From Anaerolineae bacterium (GTDB lineage Bacteria > Chloroflexota > Anaerolineae > Aggregatilineales > Aggregatilineaceae), in the NCBI GenBank assembly GCA_016929355.1, contig JAFGJA010000145.1, positions 1 to 5,883 of the forward strand: a DNA stretch of 5,883 bases, written 5' to 3'. The position numbers and the translations under genes are program-made. Under the pieces are notes generated by a model. It made no database searches. It was not told the DNA's origin and saw only the letters and a list, made by a program, of their open reading frames with translations. This document shows, piece by piece, positions 1 through 5,404 of the stretch. Position 1 is the first letter of the stretch; every line of letters begins with the position of its first letter.

Positions 1-1
1 C

Positions 2-61
2 TATGCGGCCAGTGTTCATCTCATGCTTCGGCGTTTGGCGCGTTTATCAGATGATCCTTGA
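2..61 (+). CDS. C-terminal end of a possible IS5-like transposase (5' part outside window)
   Basis: The frame is open from the window edge to TGA at 59-61 and encodes a tail with YAASVHLMLRRLARL near its end. This hydrophobic/arginine pattern resembles the last residues of many IS5-family DDE transposases; the resemblance is from memory and only 19 residues are visible. The codons are GC-rich, unlike the AT-rich gene that begins 9 nt later in the same frame. The sequence just after the stop (about 62-80) could be the right terminal inverted repeat of the element, but the matching left end is outside the window. It could also be the end of an unrelated arginine-rich protein. Confidence 0.4.
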   Translation, partial: YAASVHLMLRRLARLSDDP

Positions 62-63
62 CC
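58..63 (+). promoter_or_regulatory. Possible outward-facing -35 hexamer at insertion sequence end
   Basis: TTGACC matches the TTGACA consensus at five of six bases and lies at the end of the transposase-like gene, pointing into the AT-rich patch. About 17 nt downstream is only a weak -10 candidate (around 80-85, GAATAT). Insertion sequences are known to carry outward -35 boxes that form hybrid promoters with flanking DNA. If used here, transcription would begin near 90, downstream of ATG 71, so this site and that start codon are hard to reconcile. Confidence 0.2.
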
Positions 64-70
64 TTTTCAA

Positions 71-646
71 ATGGCCTCTGAATATCAGTCTACTACAACA
101 AATGCGCCCCAAAACACGTCACCAATTGCTCGTGAGATTGATAGCGTACCAACCCAATCTATTAGTATAGGAAATGTTAGCGGTACAGTCGTAAATGTAG
201 GTGGCAAAGAAAATAACGTCGTTACATATATTACACAGGGAATTACTAATGAAAAATTTGACCGTGCTCAAAGTGATACTTGGAACGATAAGGGTAGAGA
301 AAAAATACGGGAGTTTGGAGTAGGTGGAGGGTTTAGGAATTCTCAGGCTTGGTGGCTGTTAGGACAAGGCATGGAATACTACCTTGATGCAATAAAACGC
401 GACCCTACCAATCAGCATCCATGGATTAACCTAGCATATGTTTATCATGTAATTGGCAAAAGGCAAAAGGCATTAGAATGTATAAATAAGGCCTTAGAGT
501 TAGCAACTCCTGGACCAAATTATCCAGGAAATCACTATAAGCGAGTCAAAACGTCCATTGACACTAATTCATATGATAGTGGTGGAAAAGTAGTTCCGCA
601 AAACATACCAGAATGGTTCCAAGATAAATGGGGACAGTATCTCTAA
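71..646 (+). CDS. Hypothetical protein with TPR-like repeats and a Gly/Asn/Val strand motif, possibly foreign
   Basis: This encodes a 191-residue protein with no signal peptide or membrane segment, so it is probably cytosolic. Residues 1-28 are polar and look disordered. Residues 29-55 hold alternating beta-type residues with IGNVSG (33-38) and NVGGKENNVV (42-51). Similar short glycine/asparagine motifs precede TPR, NACHT or other modules in bacterial conflict-type proteins; that link is from memory. Residues 93-147 look like one partial and one good TPR (about 117-147, HPWINLAYVYHVIGKRQKAL), a protein-binding fold. The tail is Trp-rich. Codons are AT-rich (ATA, TTA, AGA), unlike the genes from 1209 on. 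ATG 71 has no Shine-Dalgarno sequence, a stop lies upstream in frame at 59, and no other start occurs early in the gene, so the true N-terminus may be lost. The next gene follows after 53 nt and is probably co-transcribed. Function unknown. Confidence 0.7.
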   Translation: MASEYQSTTTNAPQNTSPIAREIDSVPTQSISIGNVSGTVVNVGGKENNVVTYITQGITNEKFDRAQSDTWNDKGREKIREFGVGGGFRNSQAWWLLGQGMEYYLDAIKRDPTNQHPWINLAYVYHVIGKRQKALECINKALELATPGPNYPGNHYKRVKTSIDTNSYDSGGKVVPQNIPEWFQDKWGQYL

Positions 647-699
647 ACAAAGCACAATTCATTAATACAAAGCAAAGAAATTGAAAGAAGGGATAATTG

Positions 700-1173
700 A
701 TGTTAATTGATGCTGAGATGCTGAATATTGTTTTCTATAGTAATTCTGAACTAACATCGACAGGTGGGGTGACTTTCACAGGTACATCAAGTATTCGACT
801 GTACCAAGAGAAAGTAGAGCTTAATGTAGCTGCTCAATTTGTTGTTAAACAACCACAAAGACTAAATGCAATTTGGGCATATGCGTACATATATTACAAT
901 TATGCAACCCCTTTCCAAGTCCTTAGCGGAAGTGGGTTCGAAAAACTCCCAAGGGACTCCTGTTGTTCACGAGAACTAGAAGCTTTTGAAATATGGGGAA
1001 TGGGAATGCCTATACATATAGGTGCTTACGTTAGGGGTGGTACTCCAGAACGTAAGTTAGGGCTGTATACCGTTAATATTTATCTACGCACAGACCGAAT
1101 AGATCACGATACACCTAGCTTTCTTCATAATATTCCACATGCCTCTGGAGGGCTTTTTGTTACAGATAGATAA
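700..1173 (+). CDS. Hypothetical protein, probably beta-rich, second gene of the AT-rich pair
   Basis: This encodes a 157-residue protein from ATG 700. The purine-rich GAAGGG at 687-692 lies 7 nt upstream and fits this ATG better than the TTG at 697, for which the gap would be only 4 nt. I do not recognise the family. Alternating hydrophobic residues and many Gly, Thr, Tyr and Val suggest a beta sandwich; there is no signal peptide or clear membrane helix. Visible points are an aromatic stretch (AIWAYAYIYYNYA), a Cys-Cys pair in DSCCSREL, and a Gly/Met-rich IWGMGMPIHIGAYVRGG. It shares AT-rich codon use with the TPR-like gene upstream and is probably in the same transcript. Its stop lies 35 nt before the flavoprotein gene, where base composition jumps. 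It could be a partner or effector of the upstream protein, but nothing in the sequence proves this. Confidence 0.6.
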   Translation: MLIDAEMLNIVFYSNSELTSTGGVTFTGTSSIRLYQEKVELNVAAQFVVKQPQRLNAIWAYAYIYYNYATPFQVLSGSGFEKLPRDSCCSRELEAFEIWGMGMPIHIGAYVRGGTPERKLGLYTVNIYLRTDRIDHDTPSFLHNIPHASGGLFVTDR

Positions 1174-1208
1174 AAATCTAATTGTTCCATTGCTAACAGA
1201 ACCCCAAT

Positions 1209-2480
1209 ATGCCCGAATTTGATACCCAGTTCGATGTTATTGTGATTGGCGCAGGTCCGGCGGGCTTGATGGCCGCAGGTCAAGCGGCGTATTTTGGCGC
1301 GCGGACGCTGCTTGTGGAAAAAATGGATCGCGCAGGGCGCAAATTGCGCATCACGGGCAAAGGGCGCTGCAACATCACTAACGCTGTCCCGGTGGACGAG
1401 TTCATCGCGCATTTCGGCCCGAATGGACGGTTTCTCTATTCCGCCTTTTACCAGTTCTTCAATGTTGATTTGCTCGATTTTTTCGCTAATCTGGGCGTGC
1501 AAACCATCACCGAGCGCGGCGGGCGCGTTTTCCCGGTCAGCAATGATGCCGATGACGTAACCGATTCGCTCGTGCGCTGGGTGGATGCGCTGGGCGTGAC
1601 GCGCTGGCAGCAAGCGCCTGTCGCCCATCTCGTGATCGAGAATGATCACGCTGGCGCGGCGCGGATTGCAGGTGTTACGCTGGCGAACGGGCACACGCAC
1701 ACGGCCCCCGCCGTGATCATTGCGACGGGTGGCGTATCATATCCCGGCACAGGCTCAACCGGTGATGGCTACCGGCTGGCGGCATCAGCCGGACATACGA
1801 TTATCCCGATCCGGCCCGCGCTGGTGGCACTGGATACGGCGGGCAAAACCGCCCCACAGCTCATGGGCCTGAGTCTGCGCAACGTCCGCGCCACGCTGTT
1901 GATCGATGGCGAACCGGCAGCCAGCGAATTTGGCGAGATGTTATTCACCCATTTCGGCGTGTCCGGCCCGATCATTCTCACGCTCAGTAAACGCGCCGTC
2001 GATGCCCTGCACGCCAAAAAGCAGGTCGCCGTATCGATTGATCTCAAACCCGCGTTAGATGAAAAAATGCTGGATACCCGCTTATTACGCGACTTCGATC
2101 AGCAGGGCAAACGCCAGTTTAAGACCATCCTCAAGGATTTATTGCCCAAGCTGCTGATCCCCGTTTGCTCCGATCTGACGGGCATTTCGCCCGACAAACC
2201 CGGCCACCAGATCACCGCCCAGGAACGCGAACGGCTGCGTGCATGGCTCAAGGATTTCCGTCTTGAAGTGACCAAACACCACCCCATCGCCACCGCCATT
2301 GTCACCGCCGGGGGCGTGAAACTGGACGAAGTTGATCCGCGCACGATGCAATCGCGCCTCGTGAGCGGTCTCTATTTTGCGGGCGAAGTGCTGGACTTGG
2401 ATGCGGATACCGGCGGCTATAACTTGCAGGCGGCGTTTTCGACGGGCTGGCTAGCGGGACGCAGCGCCGCTAGCCACTAA
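1209..2480 (+). CDS. HI0933/BaiN-family FAD-dependent NAD(P) oxidoreductase
   Basis: This is a 423-residue cytosolic flavoprotein of the HI0933/YhiN/BaiN family, of usual full length. The FAD-binding beta-alpha-beta motif is at the N-terminus (VIVIGAGPAGL, glycines 14, 16 and 19). It is followed by the family signature GRKLRITGKGRCNITN (43-58), GGVSYPGTGSTGDGY (174-188), LFTHFGVSGP (245-254), AGGV (367-370), and the C-terminal FAD-contact region YFAGEVLDLDADTGGYNLQ (389-407). Family members are used in reductive steps such as bile acid dehydroxylation (BaiN), but most have no known substrate, and none can be assigned here. ATG 1209 places the first FAD strand about 8 residues in, as is usual; an in-frame TAA at 1194 excludes a longer form. 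It has no clear Shine-Dalgarno sequence, and the upstream DNA is foreign-looking, so its original promoter may have been displaced. Confidence 0.93.
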   Translation: MPEFDTQFDVIVIGAGPAGLMAAGQAAYFGARTLLVEKMDRAGRKLRITGKGRCNITNAVPVDEFIAHFGPNGRFLYSAFYQFFNVDLLDFFANLGVQTITERGGRVFPVSNDADDVTDSLVRWVDALGVTRWQQAPVAHLVIENDHAGAARIAGVTLANGHTHTAPAVIIATGGVSYPGTGSTGDGYRLAASAGHTIIPIRPALVALDTAGKTAPQLMGLSLRNVRATLLIDGEPAASEFGEMLFTHFGVSGPIILTLSKRAVDALHAKKQVAVSIDLKPALDEKMLDTRLLRDFDQQGKRQFKTILKDLLPKLLIPVCSDLTGISPDKPGHQITAQERERLRAWLKDFRLEVTKHHPIATAIVTAGGVKLDEVDPRTMQSRLVSGLYFAGEVLDLDADTGGYNLQAAFSTGWLAGRSAASH

Positions 2481-2505
2481 GCAAACGTTAATGCGATTCG
2501 TATGG

Positions 2506-2531
2506 TTGAGTATCCTCACCCCGTTTATAAT
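2506..2531 (+). promoter_or_regulatory. Probable sigma-70-type promoter for the lipoprotein gene
   Basis: A perfect TATAAT at 2526-2531 lies 69 nt before the ATG at 2601. A TTGAGT at 2506-2511 resembles a -35 box, but the 14-nt gap is shorter than the usual 16-18, so the -10 box may act with another upstream contact. The predicted start of transcription is near 2538, just before a stable hairpin. The position between two genes on the same strand fits an independent promoter. Confidence 0.45.
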
Positions 2532-2547
2532 AGGGATGGTAATCTTC

Positions 2548-2579
2548 GGGGCGGCGTCATCACACTATGACACCGCCTC
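2548..2579 (+). promoter_or_regulatory. Leader hairpin (possible 5'-UTR stabiliser or terminator)
   Basis: GGCGGCGTCAT (2550-2560) pairs with ATGACACCGCC (2567-2577) with one C-A mismatch and a 6-nt loop. The stem can extend by a G-U and a G-C pair to 2548/2579. It lies about 10 nt after the predicted transcription start and ends 8 nt before the AGGAG ribosome binding site. The sequence after it (TCTTGTCTTC) is only partly T-rich. It could stabilise or regulate the lipoprotein mRNA, or end transcription coming from the flavoprotein gene. Confidence 0.5.
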
Positions 2580-2600
2580 TTGTCTTCAGGAGCGAAACCG

Positions 2601-3302
2601 ATGGGGCGACGCGCGCTTATTGTAAGTTTGATGCTGATCACCACCGCGCTGATCTTGACCGCCTGCGGGGATAACGATCCCGCCAAAACCGTCGATCAGG
2701 GCGCTGAACTGCTGACCGTAACCTTTGATGACGCTGGCGCATGGGAAGAAGGCACGTTTCCCGCCGGGGATGCGCCCACCGCCACCTTAGCGATCCGCGA
2801 CGGACGTTACCAGATCGATCACGCGGCGGCGAAAAAGACCTCATTCATCTGGGGCGAAGGCGGCGCTTCGATTAGCGCTGACGCGGAAAATGTGATCATT
2901 GAAGTCGAAACTGAGCAACTCAGCGCTGAAAAAGATAACATCTACGGCGTGGTGTGCCGCCTGGGGGTTGATGCGCGCGATAACGCTACCGGCTACGCGC
3001 TGCTGATCAGTGGCGATGGGCATTACGGCATCGCGGAACTGCGCAGCGACAATCTCTCGTTTTTGCTGGAATGGCATCAGACCGACGCGATCCACCAGGG
3101 CCAAGCCACCAACACGATCCGCGCGATCTGTGTAAACGATTATCTGGCGCTGTACGTCAACGATACGTTTTTGGGCGATGTGACCGACACAACCTATCTG
3201 CGCCCCGGCCCGGTGGGACTGCTGGCCGGAGTCACGGCGGGCGAAGCGGTCAGCATGGCGTTTGATAACCTGACGGTGTACGAGGGATCGTTGCGGGATT
3301 AA
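2601..3302 (+). CDS. Putative lipoprotein with a jelly-roll (LamG/DUF1080-like) domain
   Basis: This encodes a 233-residue exported protein. Residues 1-21 form a lipoprotein signal peptide: GRR, then a hydrophobic stretch, then the lipobox LTAC with Cys22 as the predicted lipidated residue, followed by GDND. Residues 38-228 alternate beta-type strands, including FDDAGAWEEG near the start, YGVVCRLG, GYALLISGDGHYGIAEL and NDYLALYVNDTFLGDV, and end with AFDNLTVYEG. This layout is typical of concanavalin-like jelly-roll domains (family of unknown function 1080/LamG-like), which often bind sugars; the assignment is from the pattern and no catalytic residues are claimed. AGGAG at 2588-2592, 8 nt upstream, supports ATG 2601. 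A longer reading from TTG 2580 would start inside the leader hairpin and lacks a ribosome binding site. It was probably anchored to the outer face of the cell membrane; ligand unknown. Confidence 0.8.
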   Translation: MGRRALIVSLMLITTALILTACGDNDPAKTVDQGAELLTVTFDDAGAWEEGTFPAGDAPTATLAIRDGRYQIDHAAAKKTSFIWGEGGASISADAENVIIEVETEQLSAEKDNIYGVVCRLGVDARDNATGYALLISGDGHYGIAELRSDNLSFLLEWHQTDAIHQGQATNTIRAICVNDYLALYVNDTFLGDVTDTTYLRPGPVGLLAGVTAGEAVSMAFDNLTVYEGSLRD

Positions 3303-3352
3303 CGTAACCTTCCAGGACGTATTGATGCAGATTAAATAATTATCAGGGGTAT

Positions 3353-3407
3353 GGTAGGGGCCGACCAATGTGTCGGCCCAGGGCGAACACATTGGTTCGC
3401 CCCTACC
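3353..3407. repeat. 55-nt double-hairpin palindromic repeat
   Basis: The left half (3353-3379) and right half (3381-3407) are reverse complements around A3380: 23 Watson-Crick pairs and one G-U out of 27. Each half is also a perfect 8-bp hairpin: GGGCCGAC/GTCGGCCC with a 6-nt loop, and GGGCGAAC/GTTCGCCC with a 6-nt loop. The ends read GGTAGGGG and CCCCTACC. Similar GCCCCTACC-ended palindromes are dispersed in Chloroflexota and other genomes (from memory), so it is probably a mobile or REP-like repeat. It lies 26 nt before sanA. Confidence 0.85.
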
Positions 3408-3432
3408 GAGTTGCCAAGGATTGCGACGGGCT

Positions 3433-4110
3433 ATGAACCTACTCAAAAGGCGGCGTAAGTTGGCTGTAAAAATCCTCTTGTTAGTTCTGGGCACGGGGAT
3501 CACCGTAATCGCCAGTGTGATGGTGCTGCGCGCCTATACCCTGCTGCACGCGGCGAATCGCATCTATGCGAGCGCCGATGTCCCTGAACGCCCGGTAGCG
3601 ATCATCTTTGGCGCGCTGGTCTATCCGAGCGGGCGGCCCAGTCACATGCTGGCGGATCGCGTGGCGATGGGCGCGGACCTTTATCACGCGGGCAAAGTCG
3701 AGGCGCTGCTGATGACGGGCGATAACAGCCGCGTCGAGTACAACGAACCGGAAGCCATGCGCCAATACGCGCTTAACCTCGGCGTGCCGGATGAAGCGAT
3801 TGTGCTGGATTACGCGGGCTTCCGCACTTATGATAGCTGCTACCGTGCCCGCGATATTTTCCAGGTCGAAGCCGCGATCCTGGTGACACAGGATTTTCAC
3901 CTGCCCCGCGCGATCCTGACCTGCGACGGCCTCGGGTTGGATGTGGTCGGCGTCTCAGCCGATGAGCAGCGCCCGCAGGGGTACAAGCTCAGTTCGATGC
4001 TGTTCAGTCAGGTCCGCGAACTGCCTGCGACCACGCTCGCCGCGTGGGACCTGCTGCGCGGGCGCAAACCAACCTATCTCGGTGAGCCGCTCCCAATCTT
4101 CCCGGAGTAA
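3433..4110 (+). CDS. sanA: SanA/YdcF-family (DUF218) membrane-anchored protein
   Basis: This encodes a 225-residue protein with a basic N-terminus (KRRRK) and one membrane helix at about 11-32, then a DUF218 domain to about residue 190. Conserved points are AIIFGALV (56-63), MTGDN (94-98), YNEPEAM (103-109), DYAGFRTYDS (126-135, very close to SanA) and VTQDFHLPRA (151-160). E. coli SanA is an inner-membrane protein linked to envelope barrier function and vancomycin exclusion at high temperature; its biochemical reaction is uncertain, and the role here is inferred. ATG 3433 begins just before the basic and hydrophobic anchor, with a purine-rich AAGGA 12 nt upstream, rather far. A longer reading from GTG 3370 would start inside the palindromic repeat and is rejected. 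Length is close to E. coli SanA (about 239). Confidence 0.9.
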   Translation: MNLLKRRRKLAVKILLLVLGTGITVIASVMVLRAYTLLHAANRIYASADVPERPVAIIFGALVYPSGRPSHMLADRVAMGADLYHAGKVEALLMTGDNSRVEYNEPEAMRQYALNLGVPDEAIVLDYAGFRTYDSCYRARDIFQVEAAILVTQDFHLPRAILTCDGLGLDVVGVSADEQRPQGYKLSSMLFSQVRELPATTLAAWDLLRGRKPTYLGEPLPIFPE

Positions 4111-4210
4111 CCGGCGCTCAACCACCCATCCACTGACAGATGTTGACAGCCTAACCGATTCGCTTTAGTGTTTGAGAGCGTGTATTGAAAGGGTAAACCC
4201 CCATCCCCAG

Positions 4211-4236
4211 CCCTTCCCCTGCAAGCAGGGGAAGGG
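4211..4236. repeat. Perfect hairpin inside the nested repeat element
   Basis: CCCTTCCCCTGC (4211-4222) is the exact reverse complement of GCAGGGGAAGGG (4225-4236), with only AA between them, so the effective fold is 11 pairs with a CAAG loop. No T-run follows, so it is not a classical terminator. Confidence 0.9.
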
Positions 4237-4257
4237 AGAAGAATCTCTGTTGGGAAG

Positions 4258-4281
4258 TCCCTCCCTGCCTGCGGGGAGGGA
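4258..4281. repeat. Second hairpin inside the nested repeat element
   Basis: TCCCTCCCTG (4258-4267) pairs with CGGGGAGGGA (4272-4281), ten pairs including one G-U, closing a CCTG loop. It is a weaker echo of the hairpin 22 nt upstream and may be a second copy of the same module. TTTA follows, too short for a good intrinsic terminator. Confidence 0.8.
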
Positions 4282-4377
4282 TTTAGGGTGGGGTCAAACG
4301 GCTTGCCGCACACGCTCTGAGGCATTCAACACGCAAACACTGTACGCAGACACGACTCACAGAAACGGGAATGCGCT

Positions 4378-5238
4378 ATGAATCCGGTTGTCATCGACAT
4401 CGGCCCGCTTGTACTACACGAATATACTGCCTGGGTGATGGGCGGCATCCTGCTAGGGTTGGCGCTCATCGCGGGGCACGGCTACACGGCGGAACGGCAC
4501 GCCTTGCGCCCCCATACAGCGATCACACCATATATGGCGATCACGCGCTGGCTGGACGTGGGCATCGTGGCATTGATCGCGAGTGTGATCGGCGCGCGGG
4601 CGCTGCATGTCGCGCTGGATTGGGACTATTTCGCGCAGCATACGCAGGATATTGATCGCCTCAAAACGGGCGGCATGGCGTGGCAGGGGGGCTTGATCGC
4701 CGCCATTCCCGCCACCTGGATCACAGCCCGGCTGCGGCGTGTCCCATTCCGCGCCTGGACCGATGCGGCCACGCTCGCTTTGCCTATCGGGATGATGGCG
4801 ACGTGGCAGGGCTGCCGGAATACGGGCTGCGGCTATGGTTACGAGGTCCACACGCTGGCCGATTGGCCCGGTTGGATGGTGGCTGAACTGCCGGACGTGT
4901 TCGGGCAGGTCGCCCCGCGCCTGGATATACAAACGGGCGGTGTGATCTTCGGCGGGATCATCTTCGCGCTGGCAGTGTTGCTGACCTGGCGCAATTGGCT
5001 GCCGGGGCTGCGCCTCTGGATCGTGCTGGTGATCGCTGGCCTGGGCCTACTGATCGCGGGGTATCTGCGGGCCGATCCCACACAAACGATCCTCAATCAC
5101 CGCGCCGATCAAGCCCTGAATGCGTGGTTGGTGATCGCCAGCGCGGGAATTGGCGGTATACTCTGGCTGATGGATCGACACAACACAAACGATCTGCGTA
5201 AGGGTGATGCAATGCAGTTTGAGAAATTATCGCGGTAA
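4378..5238 (+). CDS. Divergent prolipoprotein diacylglyceryl transferase-like (Lgt-like) membrane protein
   Basis: This encodes a 286-residue protein with about seven hydrophobic segments (near 10-33, 59-79, 103-118, 127-145, 188-204, 211-230 and 249-265), matching Lgt in length and topology. Lgt transfers diacylglycerol from phosphatidylglycerol to the lipobox cysteine of exported lipoproteins. Lgt-like landmarks are IGARALHVAL (71-80), GGMAWQGGL (98-106), GCRNTGCGYG (145-154) and YLRAD (229-233, probably the conserved late Arg). Two key positions look changed: the His of the HGG motif is Gln103, and the GR preceding the central motif appears as Thr-Trp. The protein may therefore be a paralog with altered or lost activity; the alignment is from memory. 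ATG 4378 has a weak ACGGGA 7 nt upstream. A lipoprotein gene nearby is a natural type of substrate, though the genes are separated by sanA and repeats. Confidence 0.75.
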   Translation: MNPVVIDIGPLVLHEYTAWVMGGILLGLALIAGHGYTAERHALRPHTAITPYMAITRWLDVGIVALIASVIGARALHVALDWDYFAQHTQDIDRLKTGGMAWQGGLIAAIPATWITARLRRVPFRAWTDAATLALPIGMMATWQGCRNTGCGYGYEVHTLADWPGWMVAELPDVFGQVAPRLDIQTGGVIFGGIIFALAVLLTWRNWLPGLRLWIVLVIAGLGLLIAGYLRADPTQTILNHRADQALNAWLVIASAGIGGILWLMDRHNTNDLRKGDAMQFEKLSR

Positions 5239-5404
5239 CAATTATTTACCGTGTTGACCTCACCCCCCGGCCCCCTCTCCACGCATGGCGAGAGGGAGTC
5301 AGGTTACGGGTAAGTCCCCTCTCAGCATTGAATTGCCCCTACCAGAGCATACACAAACATCAGGGCGTATACGCCCCTAACCGCGTACACGGAGACATGA
5401 TCGC
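5239..5404. repeat. Intergenic region with degenerate C/G-rich repeats
   Basis: This 166-nt gap holds three pieces. A C-rich stretch has CCCTCTC (5273-5279) pairing with GAGAGGG (5290-5296) over a 10-nt loop. GCCCCTACC-type sequence at about 5334-5342 echoes the right end of the 55-nt repeat before sanA. A perfect 14-bp palindrome GGGCGTATACGCCC lies at 5363-5376, followed by CCTAA. They look like decayed copies of dispersed repeats. No convincing promoter was found. GGAGA at 5391-5395 is the likely ribosome binding site of the next gene. Confidence 0.65.

Larger units (their letters stand above)
71..1200. other. AT-rich, probably horizontally acquired patch
   Basis: Across this stretch the sequence is visibly AT-rich (a 60-nt sample at 121-180 has 23 G/C, 38%), with many ATA, TTA and AGA codons. 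The bases before about 70 and after about 1205 are GC-rich. The patch holds exactly two genes of unknown function and is bounded on the left by a transposase-like gene end. No direct repeat, tRNA or right-hand inverted repeat was found at its edges, so the mechanism of entry is not visible. Confidence 0.6.
4167..4341. repeat. Nested inverted-repeat element (MITE-like) between sanA and the Lgt-like gene
   Basis: Outer arms are AGTGTTTG (4167-4174) with CAAACACT (4334-4341), and AGAGCGTGT (4175-4183) with ACACGCTCT (4310-4318). On the left the two arms are adjacent; on the right a 15-nt segment separates them. Inside is a bulged stem of ACCCC...CCC (4197-4207) with AGGGTGGGGT (4285-4294), enclosing two strong hairpins at 4211-4236 and 4258-4281. 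The symmetry suggests a small non-autonomous element or a structured RNA; it has no coding capacity. It may also end transcription from sanA. I see no convincing promoter for the next gene in what remains of the gap. Confidence 0.65.

Noticed and set aside
2..646. A single gene interrupted by the TGA at 59-61, since both parts share a frame
   Set aside because: Base composition changes sharply between the parts, and the first part resembles a natural transposase C-terminus, so two separate genes are more likely.
1125..1700. Antisense 191-codon open frame across the patch boundary
   Set aside because: It lies opposite the flavoprotein N-terminal FAD region, has no ribosome binding site or recognisable domain, and fits a GC-rich shadow frame.
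2841..3503. Antisense 220-codon open frame opposite the lipoprotein and sanA start
   Set aside because: It crosses two genes and the palindromic repeat, and the protein is Arg-rich with no recognisable motif; the + strand genes have clear domains.
4074..4381. Short open frames on both strands across the sanA/Lgt-like intergenic region
   Set aside because: They are translations of the hairpin repeats, with no ribosome binding site or domain.
4453..4932. Antisense 159-codon open frame opposite the Lgt-like gene
   Set aside because: Its Pro/Arg/His-rich composition is typical of shadow frames; the + strand has hydrophobic helices and Lgt landmarks.
5254..5259. TTGACC as a -35 box for the nitrilase gene
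   Set aside because: No -10 sequence lies at suitable distance, and the hexamer belongs to the C-rich repeat.
3353..5376. Intergenic repeats as a CRISPR array
   Set aside because: The palindromes differ from each other, are not regularly spaced, and lie between separate genes.
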